From positions 1 through 59,384 of the IMG/VR virus record IMGVR_UViG_3300042485_000753: DNA of 59,384 bases. One strand, 5' to 3'. The notes beneath the pieces were generated by a model. The model saw only the letters and a list, made by a program, of their open reading frames with translations. It made no database searches and was not told the DNA's origin. Shown piece after piece: positions 50,651 to 59,125 of this stretch. This stretch comes from a virus. The first letter of the stretch is position 1. Each line of letters opens with the position of its first letter. The position numbers and the translations under genes are program-made.

Positions 50651-51483
50651 CTATTCCCAAAAAGCGGGATATGAAGTCTATCGCTGTATCTTAATCCATG
50701 TTTCATAGCTAGTTCAGCTACCCGTTGATTGTTTAACCTATATACGCTTTCTACGCCACCGATTGGCATCAAGTAAACAGGACCTTTGAACCCTTCTTTT
50801 CTATACAATTCAGTTACTTCTATAGCTTCCATAGCATCTTCATCGGTTGCTATAACAAACTTTAAGTAAGTGTATCCTGCATTTTGATAATCTACAACGA
50901 TTTCGGGAATAATAGCATCTTCACGTTTTTCACCTGAACAACTTAATTTAGGACTTACTGAAAATGTGATTTCTCTATCCCAATGCTGAGCCGCCCACTC
51001 ATTCCTTAAGTAATGTCTAAACTCTTTAAACAATGGTTGTGTGCCATTAGTTTCAAACGTAATCTCTTTTAATGATTGCATCTTTGGATGATTTAATAAG
51101 TCAGGATAAGATCGTTGCCACCCTAACAAAGGTTCACCACCAGTAATAACCAAATGTTCGTCACGCCATTCTTTAAATGGCAACAGATTAACTATTGCTT
51201 CAGCAATCGCATCAGTAGTAAGTTTAGGGGATAAGTGTTTAAAGTTTACATCCCAGCTTGCGTAACTGTCACAACCAGTCGTAACTAATGGCAAGTCATT
51301 ATAGTTTTTATAGCTTTTAGGATGAATTAGATTTCTTTCGTTACTGATTTCACCTTTAGGCATACCAAATCCTGAACAAGTGAAGTTGCAACCAAATGTT
51401 CGTAAGAATACACTTGGTACACCAGTATATCTGCCTTCTCCTTGTACTGAATAAAATAGTTCGCTGATCTTTATATTAGACAT
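50638..51483 (-). CDS. queE: 7-carboxy-7-deazaguanine synthase (QueE)
   Basis: 281 residues. Radical-SAM enzyme: FGCNFTC (C32, C36) and CDSYASWD (C71) give the three cluster Cys with a ~34-residue insert instead of the usual CxxxCxxC spacing; TGGEPLLGWQ and VSPKLS match the family. It converts CPH4 to carboxy-deazaguanine. Overlaps the small 51476 gene by 8 bases. Confidence 0.9.
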   Translation of the reverse strand: MSNIKISELFYSVQGEGRYTGVPSVFLRTFGCNFTCSGFGMPKGEISNERNLIHPKSYKNYNDLPLVTTGCDSYASWDVNFKHLSPKLTTDAIAEAIVNLLPFKEWRDEHLVITGGEPLLGWQRSYPDLLNHPKMQSLKEITFETNGTQPLFKEFRHYLRNEWAAQHWDREITFSVSPKLSCSGEKREDAIIPEIVVDYQNAGYTYLKFVIATDEDAMEAIEVTELYRKEGFKGPVYLMPIGGVESVYRLNNQRVAELAMKHGLRYSDRLHIPLFGNRWGT

Positions 51484-51679
51484 TTGTATCTCGTTTAGTT
51501 TTCAGGGTCGGGTTCTCTACCGGTCTGCATGATAACTGACTATCACACAAACCGTATCTAGTAGTTTCTGTTATTATCTCATAACCGTTGTAAATTACAA
51601 CCTTTTCGGTAGTTTCTGTTTCTAAAAACTTTTTAAAAGAACCAAGTGTGTCCCATTTTAACTTTTTGGGTACATACAT
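51476..51679 (-). CDS. Small hypothetical protein
   Basis: 67 residues from ATG 51679 (overlaps the upstream stop as TAATG). VPKKLKWDTLGSFKKFLETETTEKVVIYNG. Sits between queE and the phosphoribosyltransferase. Function unknown. Confidence 0.65.
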   Translation of the reverse strand: MYVPKKLKWDTLGSFKKFLETETTEKVVIYNGYEIITETTRYGLCDSQLSCRPVENPTLKTKRDTNV

Positions 51680-52227
51680 TACTTCCACCAGTTTTCCCAA
51701 GAAAACTCTATCCAAGAATCTTCTTCAGCTTTGTTAATAGACAAAGAAGTATAGGCTATATCTTTAAAGTCGCTGGCTTCATTGTTTATCAATGTAGCAA
51801 ACTTTACATTATGATTCCATACTGTATCCCAGGCATACCTTTCATTTGGCATACATGACGATTCCCAGTCTTTCTTAATCCATTTGATAGTTTCACCCGT
51901 ATCATTGATATCATCTACAATCAAGATATTCTTTCTACGTGATACGTCCCAACGTGACTTTTCAGTTTGTCTTATTTCAGTTGACAAGTAGCCAAAAGCA
52001 TGTTCAGGCATCCAAGCATTACACTCTTGTTGCGCATGGTCTCTTAAACTAACTCGCAATGTTTCCATTGGCACATTATAATACTGACTGATTAAAAGTG
52101 CAGGAAGTAAACCACCTCGCGTAATACCCACAACGTAGTCAGGTTTATATCCAGACAAAGTTATTTGTCTGATGATATCCATAGTCATTTTTTGTACATC
52201 TGAGTTTGATAACGTTACTGTGTTCAT
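51679..52227 (-). CDS. Purine phosphoribosyltransferase (Gpt-like)
   Basis: 182 residues from ATG 52227 with AAGGA before it. PRPP loop ILIVDDINDTGETI and VVGITRGGLLPALLIS fit type I phosphoribosyltransferases of the XGPRT/HGPRT group. It could return guanine or hypoxanthine to the nucleotide pool, or act on a base of the deazaguanine pathway. Confidence 0.8.
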   Translation of the reverse strand: MNTVTLSNSDVQKMTMDIIRQITLSGYKPDYVVGITRGGLLPALLISQYYNVPMETLRVSLRDHAQQECNAWMPEHAFGYLSTEIRQTEKSRWDVSRRKNILIVDDINDTGETIKWIKKDWESSCMPNERYAWDTVWNHNVKFATLINNEASDFKDIAYTSLSINKAEEDSWIEFSWENWWK

Positions 52228-52228
52228 A

Positions 52229-52693
52229 TTATCCTTCATAAATTGCTGAGTTAGCATCATGTTCAAATACTTCTACGCTTTTAACAGATACTGTTTTGTT
52301 TAATAATGTGCCTGCTTTTTGGCTTTCGTCTAAAATTTGCGTCATTTTCTTAAAAGCCATTTCAGCAAATCGTTCACATCCAACTGCTGGAACAATTCGC
52401 AAATCAGCTACATGTGTGGGCAAATTCTTTAACTGTTCAAGTTCGGGATCATCTTCAGCTACTAACAAAGTATGATCAAACATGTGTTCTAGCCACTGTT
52501 TAAATTCTTTAAGCCCGCCAAAATCCATGACCCAGTTTCTTTCATCCAAGCTTTCACATTCAAAGATGATTTTAACACCTATTGAATAGCCATGAAGTAG
52601 CGAACAATGACTATGAGTAGAACGCCACTGTCTAAAGCAACAGCTTAGTCCCCTGTCATTACCATATGTTTTTGTACTATAAAACTTACCCAT
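52229..52693 (-). CDS. queD: 6-carboxytetrahydropterin synthase-like protein (QueD)
   Basis: 154 residues, T-fold. FRQWRSTHSHCSLLHGYSIGVKI contains the catalytic Cys and zinc His residues (the usual HGH is HGY, with H27/H29 nearby), and WVMDFGGLKEF and FDHTLLVAEDDP complete the family pattern. It converts dihydroneopterin triphosphate to CPH4. Adjacent to queE and folE. Confidence 0.88.
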   Translation of the reverse strand: MGKFYSTKTYGNDRGLSCCFRQWRSTHSHCSLLHGYSIGVKIIFECESLDERNWVMDFGGLKEFKQWLEHMFDHTLLVAEDDPELEQLKNLPTHVADLRIVPAVGCERFAEMAFKKMTQILDESQKAGTLLNKTVSVKSVEVFEHDANSAIYEG

Positions 52694-53150
52694 TCTTTCT
52701 CTCCGATTCTGTTACTCGTTTACGTAAACTACTAGAGCTAAAACTATGATTTCTTTTATTATAAATGATTTCTATGTCAATTGCAAGACAATATTCTTTA
52801 CCAGTGAAATCTTTGTCCATGTACTCTGCTCCCAATATACGAACATCTACTGGAAGTATTTTTAGTAAATCAAGCAAGTCTTGTTCAGTTTGGTATACCA
52901 CAACTTCATCTACAAACCTACATGAACTTAATTGTATCTGTCGTTCAACGATACTTTGTACTGGTTTGTTTTTGGTGTCAGGTCTATCTATAGTTGGATC
53001 AGTTTGTAATCCAGCGATCAGGTAGTCGCAGTGATTTTTAGCTTCAGCTAACATTGCTATGTGTCCGGCATGAAGAAGGTCAAAAGCAGAAAATACTATG
53101 CCTATCTTTTTTCCTTCTTCTTTTAATTGTCTAATTACATTAAAGATCAT
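52686..53150 (-). CDS. Cytidylyltransferase-like nucleotidyltransferase
   Basis: 154 residues. AFDLLHAGHIAMLAEAKNHCDYLIAG has the HAGH motif and SFSSSSLRKRV the C-terminal nucleotide motif. Related enzymes make CDP-glycerol or ADP-heptose. In this cluster it may supply an activated sugar or alcohol. Substrate unknown. Confidence 0.82.
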   Translation of the reverse strand: MIFNVIRQLKEEGKKIGIVFSAFDLLHAGHIAMLAEAKNHCDYLIAGLQTDPTIDRPDTKNKPVQSIVERQIQLSSCRFVDEVVVYQTEQDLLDLLKILPVDVRILGAEYMDKDFTGKEYCLAIDIEIIYNKRNHSFSSSSLRKRVTESERKNG

Positions 53151-53833
53151 TTCTGAGGTTTTCCCATTCGTGCAATGCTTAGAAACTCTGCTCTTGCTGC
53201 TGGATCAGTTTTGAAACCTCCACCTAATTTACAAGTTACTGTGCTTGACCCAGTGTCTTCAACACCGCGGCTCTTAACACAATAATGCTGTGCATCTATC
53301 ATAACAGCAACATGTTCAGTTTCTAAAATATAGGAAAGTGCATGGAATACTTGTTCAGTCAGTCTTTCTTGGATCTGAGGACGCTTACTGAAATACTCAA
53401 CAATCCGATTGATCTTTGAAAGACCCAGAACCTTTTCATGGGGCACGTATGCTACAGTAGCAAGACCATCAATGATTACAAAGTGATGTTCACAATTAGA
53501 TTGTACGTTTACGTTGCGTTCAACGACCATTTCGTCATAGCCCATCTTGTTTGCAACAGTAGTACATTTTGGGAATGCATCATAGTCTAGACCCCAAAAG
53601 ATTTCATTAACATACATCTTAGCAACACGCTTGGGCGTTTCTATAAGACTGTCATCAGATAAATTTAACCCGAGGGCTTGCATAATATCGGTAAACTTAG
53701 CTTCAATGATTTCAATTTTGTCTGTGCGACTTAGATTGTTTTCAACTTGAGGAGTTTCAACTCCCATTTTGACTAGATATTTGTGTATCTTTTGACCCAA
53801 CTCTGGATCACATTTTACTTTATTAAATGACAT
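53147..53833 (-). CDS. folE: GTP cyclohydrolase I (FolE)
   Basis: 228 residues. NVQSNCEHHFVIIDG and the later DAQHYCVKSRGVEDTGSSTVTC hold the zinc and catalytic residues, with MYVNEIFWGLD typical of the N-terminal domain. It starts the pathway from GTP to the deazaguanine. A structured leader lies upstream (53852-53908). Confidence 0.93.
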   Translation of the reverse strand: MSFNKVKCDPELGQKIHKYLVKMGVETPQVENNLSRTDKIEIIEAKFTDIMQALGLNLSDDSLIETPKRVAKMYVNEIFWGLDYDAFPKCTTVANKMGYDEMVVERNVNVQSNCEHHFVIIDGLATVAYVPHEKVLGLSKINRIVEYFSKRPQIQERLTEQVFHALSYILETEHVAVMIDAQHYCVKSRGVEDTGSSTVTCKLGGGFKTDPAARAEFLSIARMGKPQK

Positions 53834-53851
53834 TTATATTCTCCTTTTGAA

Positions 53852-53908
53852 AGCATCTAACGTTAATGCTCAACGACCTTTCGGTATTTGCTACCTTTGT
53901 GTAGCAAA
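53852..53908 (-). promoter_or_regulatory. Structured folE leader (three hairpins)
   Basis: Hairpin 1 TTTGCTAC-6-GTAGCAAA (53887-53908), hairpin 2 ACC-GAAA-GGT (53876-53885) and hairpin 3 AGCAT-9-ATGCT (53852-53870) precede the folE AAGGAG. No known riboswitch consensus is recognised. Confidence 0.5.
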
Positions 53909-53910
53909 GA

Positions 53911-53917
53911 TATTTAT
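53911..53917 (-). promoter_or_regulatory. Late-promoter-like box ATAAATA (folE)
   Basis: AGATAAATATC at the end of guaC; the start would fall just inside hairpin 1 of the folE leader. Confidence 0.5.
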
Positions 53918-55017
53918 CTCTTGTCAAGAAACACCGAATTAAATTGTTTGTTCACTCTAACAAATGTTGTACACTTTGACAAGTCTTTTAGGCTCGTTGC
54001 ACCAACATAAGTACAAGTACTGCGAACCCCACCTAAGATATCTTGTACTGTTTTAGCTACTGGACCTTTGTATGGAACCTTAACAGTCCTACCTTCTGAA
54101 CTACGATATTCTGCTACCCCGCCATGATGTTTAGTCATAGCAGTATCGGAACTCATACCATAAAACTGAACAAACTGCTTCTTTTCTTCAAGCTTTCCCA
54201 AACGATTACCGGTTTCAGGGTCAAAGATTATTTGATTGGTTTCGTATACTTCTTCAATTATTTCTCCGCCACCTTCTGTGTGACCAGCAAGCATACCGCC
54301 TAGCATTACAAAATCTGCGCCACCGCCGAATGCTTTTGCTATATCACCAGGACAAGTACAACCACCATCAGCAATGATATGACCGCCCAAACCGTGTGCT
54401 GCGTCCGCGCATTCAATAATGGCTGATAGTTGAGGATACCCAACACCTGTTTGAATACGAGTAGTGCAAACACTACCAGGACCAATACCCACTTTAACAA
54501 TGTCTGCTCCACGTAAAATTAACTCCTGTGTCATATCTGCGGTAACTACATTACCTGCAATAATAGTTTTAGTTGGACATAATTTTCTAACTTTAGCAAC
54601 AAACTCACCAAAGTGTTCTGAATATCCGTTAGCTATATCAATACAAATAAACTGTATCATGTCAGGATACTTATAAAGAATACTTTGTAACTTTGTAAAG
54701 TCACGATCACTAGTACCAGTACTGATAGCAGTATTGTAAGAAAAGAATTTTGAAAAATTATCTTCCAAATCTTCTAAAGAATAACTTTTAACTAAGCAAG
54801 TAATCATATTATATCCAGCAAGCGCAACTGCTATGTCAAAAGTACCAACACCATCCATGTTTGCAGCTAGGATAGGCACACCAGTCCAATTTGCGTTACT
54901 GTGCTTGAACTGATAAGTTCTTTCCAAACTTACTTCTTTTCTGCTAGACAGTGTTGATCTTTTTGGACGGATTAGAACATCACTGAAATCTAGTTTTACT
55001 TCATTTTCAATACGCAT
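53914..55017 (-). CDS. guaC: GMP reductase (GuaC)
   Basis: 367 residues. [14 protein letters not shown] opens the TIM barrel; [20 protein letters not shown] contains the catalytic Cys loop, [26 protein letters not shown] the phosphate-binding strand and the later [10 protein letters not shown] the flap. It converts GMP to IMP with NADPH. Immediately upstream of folE, so it shares the guanine supply with the deazaguanine pathway. Confidence 0.93.
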   Translation of the reverse strand: MRIENEVKLDFSDVLIRPKRSTLSSRKEVSLERTYQFKHSNANWTGVPILAANMDGVGTFDIAVALAGYNMITCLVKSYSLEDLEDNFSKFFSYNTAISTGTSDRDFTKLQSILYKYPDMIQFICIDIANGYSEHFGEFVAKVRKLCPTKTIIAGNVVTADMTQELILRGADIVKVGIGPGSVCTTRIQTGVGYPQLSAIIECADAAHGLGGHIIADGGCTCPGDIAKAFGGGADFVMLGGMLAGHTEGGGEIIEEVYETNQIIFDPETGNRLGKLEEKKQFVQFYGMSSDTAMTKHHGGVAEYRSSEGRTVKVPYKGPVAKTVQDILGGVRSTCTYVGATSLKDLSKCTTFVRVNKQFNSVFLDKR

Positions 55018-55018
55018 A

Positions 55019-56218
55019 TTAGTACTTGTTTTCCTTTGTGTGTTTTCTATAATCTGTAGACATACGTAACCATTGCTCGCCTTTGCCTTCTATGATGTCA
55101 CAAATTCTATCAACAGTTTTGTCTGTCCAATCACTGATTTTGCCCATGTTTTTATGAGGTTTATCCAACAAAGATTCTAGTTTGCTGATCATATCTTCTA
55201 TAGACCAGGGCACATACATTCTTTCATGATCGTTAGCAAATACTTCAGGGAAAGAACGATACGCAGGGAATAAGACATTACATCCTAGTGCGTCAGCTTC
55301 ACTTACAGTATTACTAGTCCAATCTTGTAGTGCAGTATTAACTAAAACTCTAGAGTCTGTGAGTAAACGATAGTACTCATTTTTAGACAAGTTTTCATAA
55401 ATCGTAAGCAACTTTTCTTCTTGCATAGCTCTAGCCATATCAACAAATTCTTGTTTGTTACTACGCAACGTTGAGCCTGTAAATATAGAAAATTCTATTT
55501 CACCAAACATTTCTTTGGGATATTTAGCATACCATTCTTTGATTAACTGAAGATAAAAGTCTGGATTCTTTTCTTGATCCCAACGTGAAGAAAAGCATAC
55601 GCGCATTTTGCGTTTATTGAATAAGATTAGGTTATGATCTACACGTTCTCTAACTTCTTGCTTATTAAATGCTAAACCAGATACGTTGTAAATGTTTGCA
55701 GTCCATCCTGCTACTTTCATGTGTGCTACCATTTCTTCGTTTGATGCTAATACAGCACCTTTAGAAATAGAAACAATAGTGTTGACCATTTGTTCGTATT
55801 CGCTCATCCACTTTTGCATACCCCAAACATGAACAAAGTCATCTGGATCAATAGTTTGTGCTAAACAGCGAACAAAGATACGAGGTCTTAGATTTTCTGG
55901 CACTTGAGTGATAATATATCCCAAGCTTTCAAAACCGGGCTGAAACATATCTTCAAAGTAAATTACGTCTTCATTTGTTACTTCACCCTGCTGCATCATA
56001 CGAACCAAGTTCATCATTTGACTCATAGCAAAGTAACTACGTCCGTGTGCATCTAAAACTTGACCTACTACAATTTGGTTAGAGTCATCAAGAGTTTCGC
56101 CCGGAACATAAACTACTTTCATCCTTCTATGATCAAATACTCGCTTGTTCCATTCAGTTAATTGAAGTGTGTACCTTGCTTCGTAACTTTCAAGCCCCAT
56201 GTAAAACAGTTTTTGCAT
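55019..56218 (-). CDS. Glycosyltransferase, GT-B-like
   Basis: 399 residues. [42 protein letters not shown] and the later [30 protein letters not shown] are a GT-B donor domain. One base separates it from guaC. It lies inside the deazaguanine region, so a modified base or a virion glycan are both possible acceptors. Confidence 0.75.
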   Translation of the reverse strand: MQKLFYMGLESYEARYTLQLTEWNKRVFDHRRMKVVYVPGETLDDSNQIVVGQVLDAHGRSYFAMSQMMNLVRMMQQGEVTNEDVIYFEDMFQPGFESLGYIITQVPENLRPRIFVRCLAQTIDPDDFVHVWGMQKWMSEYEQMVNTIVSISKGAVLASNEEMVAHMKVAGWTANIYNVSGLAFNKQEVRERVDHNLILFNKRKMRVCFSSRWDQEKNPDFYLQLIKEWYAKYPKEMFGEIEFSIFTGSTLRSNKQEFVDMARAMQEEKLLTIYENLSKNEYYRLLTDSRVLVNTALQDWTSNTVSEADALGCNVLFPAYRSFPEVFANDHERMYVPWSIEDMISKLESLLDKPHKNMGKISDWTDKTVDRICDIIEGKGEQWLRMSTDYRKHTKENKY

Positions 56219-56236
56219 TCTATCCTCTTTATTAGT

Positions 56237-56264
56237 AAAGAATGGGCTTGAAAGCCCATTCTTT
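56237..56264 (-). terminator. Terminator hairpin
   Basis: Perfect 13-bp stem AAAGAATGGGCTT/AAGCCCATTCTTT (56237-56249 with 56252-56264) with a 2-base loop, downstream of the small 56272 gene and upstream of the glycosyltransferase. Confidence 0.8.
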
Positions 56265-56271
56265 TTAGATT

Positions 56272-56499
56272 TTATCGTGATCCCGAAAGTCTTTCAAGTT
56301 GCTGAGCCCACTGATCTTTTACTTCCTTGCCAGTTAGTAGCTTGCCGTATTGACGCCAGACATAGCTACGATTGCTGTACAAGTCAGCTTCATCAAACCG
56401 GTACCCATACTCTCTACAGAAATTTCTATATTTATCCAAATCATCAAAAACTTTCTGAGTACGCGGATTAGGTTTAATATTGTTAGTTGAACGTGACAT
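56272..56499 (-). CDS. Small conserved phage protein
   Basis: 75 residues; TQKVFDDLDKYRNFCREYGYRFDEADLYSNRSYVWRQYGKL, similar to a small protein of marine T4-like phages. Ends at a terminator. Function unknown. Confidence 0.7.
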   Translation of the reverse strand: MSRSTNNIKPNPRTQKVFDDLDKYRNFCREYGYRFDEADLYSNRSYVWRQYGKLLTGKEVKDQWAQQLERLSGSR

Positions 56500-56569
56500 A
56501 AATAAAATTACTCCAATAAGTAATTAAGGTTAAAGTTAAGTTGTTTGAGAAAATTTTATACACTTATTC

Positions 56570-57013
56570 TCATCGTGTTAAGCAATTATATTCTATTTCA
56601 CAACCGTTTTCATTATCTTCGGCAACAGAGATTACTATTTTTCTCCCAGAATAACGAGTTGCAATTACTTCGTACAAATCATCAGCAATCATTTCGCAAC
56701 TTTTATGATTAAGTTCCAAAACACTATTCTTATACTGATTTTCTAACCAGCGTTTGAATTGGATAAATTCAATATCTCGGTCATTATGGAAAACTTGAAT
56801 AGCTACCTTAAAGTAGAAAATATGTCTATGAGGCCAACCTAAAAAGCTAACATCATACTCATCTTTAGTTTTTAGATTAGGATCAGTGCTAGCATCAGGA
56901 TAACAATGAATACCTTCCTTTTGAAAAGTTACCCAAATCATACGAGTAGCCTTATTTTTGATTTGATTTCTTTGTTCTATCATAGCTATTTCTCTTTGAT
57001 TAACTGCACTCAT
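56570..57013 (-). CDS. Possible second T-fold protein (QueD-like layout)
   Basis: 147 residues. FLGWPHRHIFYFKVAIQVF, then LELNHKSCEMIADDLYEVIATRY and VISVAEDNENG follow the order of QueD/PTPS proteins (H-x-H strand, N-H-K helix, E-D strand), but the first zinc His and catalytic Cys are not evident. It may be a relative using another pterin or no catalysis. Confidence 0.5.
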   Translation of the reverse strand: MSAVNQREIAMIEQRNQIKNKATRMIWVTFQKEGIHCYPDASTDPNLKTKDEYDVSFLGWPHRHIFYFKVAIQVFHNDRDIEFIQFKRWLENQYKNSVLELNHKSCEMIADDLYEVIATRYSGRKIVISVAEDNENGCEIEYNCLTR

Positions 57014-57219
57014 CTATCATCACCGTAATCCAATCGTTCATGAGTTTCTTCCCATTCTTCTTTTATAAGTCTAGACAGTTCCAAAGAGTACTCATTTTTT
57101 TGCTTTTGCATTTCAACAAGTTTTTGTTTATTGTAATTCTCGTCTTTCATAGCTGCTTGTATCAGAGTAGTAAGACGGTTAATATTTTCTCGCACAAACT
57201 GAATTCTACTTTTATTCAT
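57010..57219 (-). CDS. Small coiled-coil protein
   Basis: 69 residues; SRIQFVRENINRLTTLIQAAMKDENYNKQKLVEMQKQKNEYSLELSRLIKEEW is one long helix. Overlaps the 56570 gene by 4 bases. Function unknown. Confidence 0.7.
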   Translation of the reverse strand: MNKSRIQFVRENINRLTTLIQAAMKDENYNKQKLVEMQKQKNEYSLELSRLIKEEWEETHERLDYGDDR

Positions 57220-57232
57220 ATCTTTTCTCTTG

Positions 57233-58789
57233 TTAACTAATACTAAATAAATCAGGATTACCCCACTGCGGTAATACTTTCTTTTCTAACTTATCTATTA
57301 CCATTTTATCATGAAGGTCATCACCCTCAAAATTATCCGTAAGTGTAGTCATGTTGTTTACTGCTTTCTTACCAGAAAAGCCCTGACTTCCTGACTGCAT
57401 TTGCATCCAAAACTTGTTATACTGTTCAATAGTATCTAAACTTTCTTGTCTAGTTTTTTTACTAAAGATTTCATCTACGATGTCATTAAAGTGTTTGGGT
57501 TCAAACTTGTTCATAATCATTTTTGGCATAATGCCCTGCTCGTACCTACGATTAGCTTCTTGAACAGCATAGATGTGTTGATACACATTATGGGCTTGAA
57601 CTAGTGTATAACTCAAAGTATCCCAACTTGTTTTAGTTTCTTTACCATGCTGTCCCAAAAAGCCATGACCCCTATAACACAAGTCCTTAATAAGCATTTT
57701 ATCAGTTACAGGAGAATCAGTAAATATTTTATGGATGCCGTCAGCTAAAACTGCGTCACTAAACTTTCTATTATCTGTATCATAGTTTTTATTTTCAGCA
57801 GTTTTTTCCATTGAATAGGACCATTTCTTATCATGTTCAATAGAATTATTAAAGTAAACCAAACCTTTTGCTGCTGCGAAAAACGGGCTAGCACAGTCAA
57901 ATGTAATTTGCAAGTTTGGATTGTGATACTTTCTAACTGCACGTTGAATGTCAGTAAACAGAACCGCATACTCTAAGATACTAGTACCCAAACAGTGAAT
58001 AAGATCGTGTTTACCTGTTTCTAGTAATCCATCGTAAATCATGTTTACTATACGTTTGAGCATCAAGTGAATGTCAATTTTATTCTGACCACCAAACGCC
58101 CAACCGTTAAAGTGATTAGTTGGATATACTTTTGGATCACAGTACTTTTTCATTTCAGCATACCATTCATCACTTTGAGTATGAGTTAATCCTTGAAGTA
58201 CGTTTAATAACTTACATTCGCCTGTTCTGTTATTGATAAAATACTCATTGTTGATATGAGTAGCTGCAACAGCTTGTTCTATTGTAGAAATACCGTGCTT
58301 GTCAAGTAAGTGTTTGTTTCTAAGAGTTTGAGTAGGAACGTCAAGACACATACCATAGTCCATATAAGTATCCATCCATTTTAGTACTAGTTGACGCTGC
58401 TTCATAGCTTTAGGACAGTTAGGATCTTTCCAATCAGCTGGCCATTGCCCCTTCATAATCTGAAATCCACCTGAGTCGCCTAACATGAAAGTACCCTTTT
58501 CACGCTTTCTGATAATTGACTCACTTGGATCATCTTTAGTAATGTCTAGATTAGCGTGACCTGCAGAATACAAGCCCCATTTGTACTTGTACAAACCCTG
58601 AGTAGAGTTCAAGAAGTTAAGTGGTTCTACGTCACCATTAAACCCTTGAGGAATTCTAGCAGCATCAAAGTACTGCTCACCTTCTCGTTGTTTGCCTAAT
58701 CCTGCGATAAAGAATGAAGACACTGCCGGTAAGAACAGTGCCCATTCTGGATTGTGTGCGTTAGTAAGATTATGCTGGATCTGATCCAT
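57233..58789 (-). CDS. dpdA: DpdA-like DNA transglycosylase (tRNA-guanine transglycosylase homologue)
   Basis: 518 residues. TGT-type motifs FMLGDSGGFQI (D105, general acid/base position), CLDVPTQ, GWAFGG and TFDCASPF (D298, nucleophile position). The zinc site of tRNA TGTs is not evident, as in phage DpdA proteins. It would exchange guanine in DNA for a 7-deazaguanine made by FolE, QueD and QueE. AAAGGA precedes the ATG. Confidence 0.9.
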   Translation of the reverse strand: MDQIQHNLTNAHNPEWALFLPAVSSFFIAGLGKQREGEQYFDAARIPQGFNGDVEPLNFLNSTQGLYKYKWGLYSAGHANLDITKDDPSESIIRKREKGTFMLGDSGGFQIMKGQWPADWKDPNCPKAMKQRQLVLKWMDTYMDYGMCLDVPTQTLRNKHLLDKHGISTIEQAVAATHINNEYFINNRTGECKLLNVLQGLTHTQSDEWYAEMKKYCDPKVYPTNHFNGWAFGGQNKIDIHLMLKRIVNMIYDGLLETGKHDLIHCLGTSILEYAVLFTDIQRAVRKYHNPNLQITFDCASPFFAAAKGLVYFNNSIEHDKKWSYSMEKTAENKNYDTDNRKFSDAVLADGIHKIFTDSPVTDKMLIKDLCYRGHGFLGQHGKETKTSWDTLSYTLVQAHNVYQHIYAVQEANRRYEQGIMPKMIMNKFEPKHFNDIVDEIFSKKTRQESLDTIEQYNKFWMQMQSGSQGFSGKKAVNNMTTLTDNFEGDDLHDKMVIDKLEKKVLPQWGNPDLFSIS

Positions 58790-58910
58790 TATTGTCCTTT
58801 AGTAGTATTTTTACTATCTGTATCTTTTCTTCAATATCAGCTTTTTGTTTTAAAAGATCAGCAAAAGTGGGATTGTCTTTTAATTTTTCTATTGCTTTTT
58901 CTTCTGCCAT
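58770..58910 (-). CDS. Small helical protein (46 residues)
   Basis: MAEEKAIEKLKDNPTFADLLKQKADIEEKIQIVKILLKDNNGSDPA. Its end overlaps the dpdA start by 20 bases, so they may be coupled. Function unknown. Confidence 0.75.
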   Translation of the reverse strand: MAEEKAIEKLKDNPTFADLLKQKADIEEKIQIVKILLKDNNGSDPA

Positions 58911-59125
58911 TTTTTACTGGCCCAGTCCATAATCATTCGTGTGTTATAGTCAATATCTATATTAACTGTAGATGATATTTTATACCAAGACGAACCATCG
59001 TAAACTTCCATATCTGTCCCGTTATATCTAACCATGCCAGCACTAGGATTATTCAAACTTACATAAAGGCCTGAAGAGCCGCCAGTACTTAATAATCCCA
59101 AACCTGTTGTTATCTTTGTAATCAT
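58889..59125 (-). CDS. Virion protein, small fibre/structural
   Basis: 78 residues; TTGLGLLSTGGSSGLYVSLNNPSAGMVRYNGTDMEVYDGSSWYKI reads like the small structural proteins of marine T4-like phages, ending WASKKWQKKKQ. ATGA overlap with the next gene. Confidence 0.7.
   Translation of the reverse strand: MITKITTGLGLLSTGGSSGLYVSLNNPSAGMVRYNGTDMEVYDGSSWYKISSTVNIDIDYNTRMIMDWASKKWQKKKQ

Noticed and set aside
53852-53908. Known preQ1 or THF riboswitch
   Set aside because: The conserved loops of these classes are not present.
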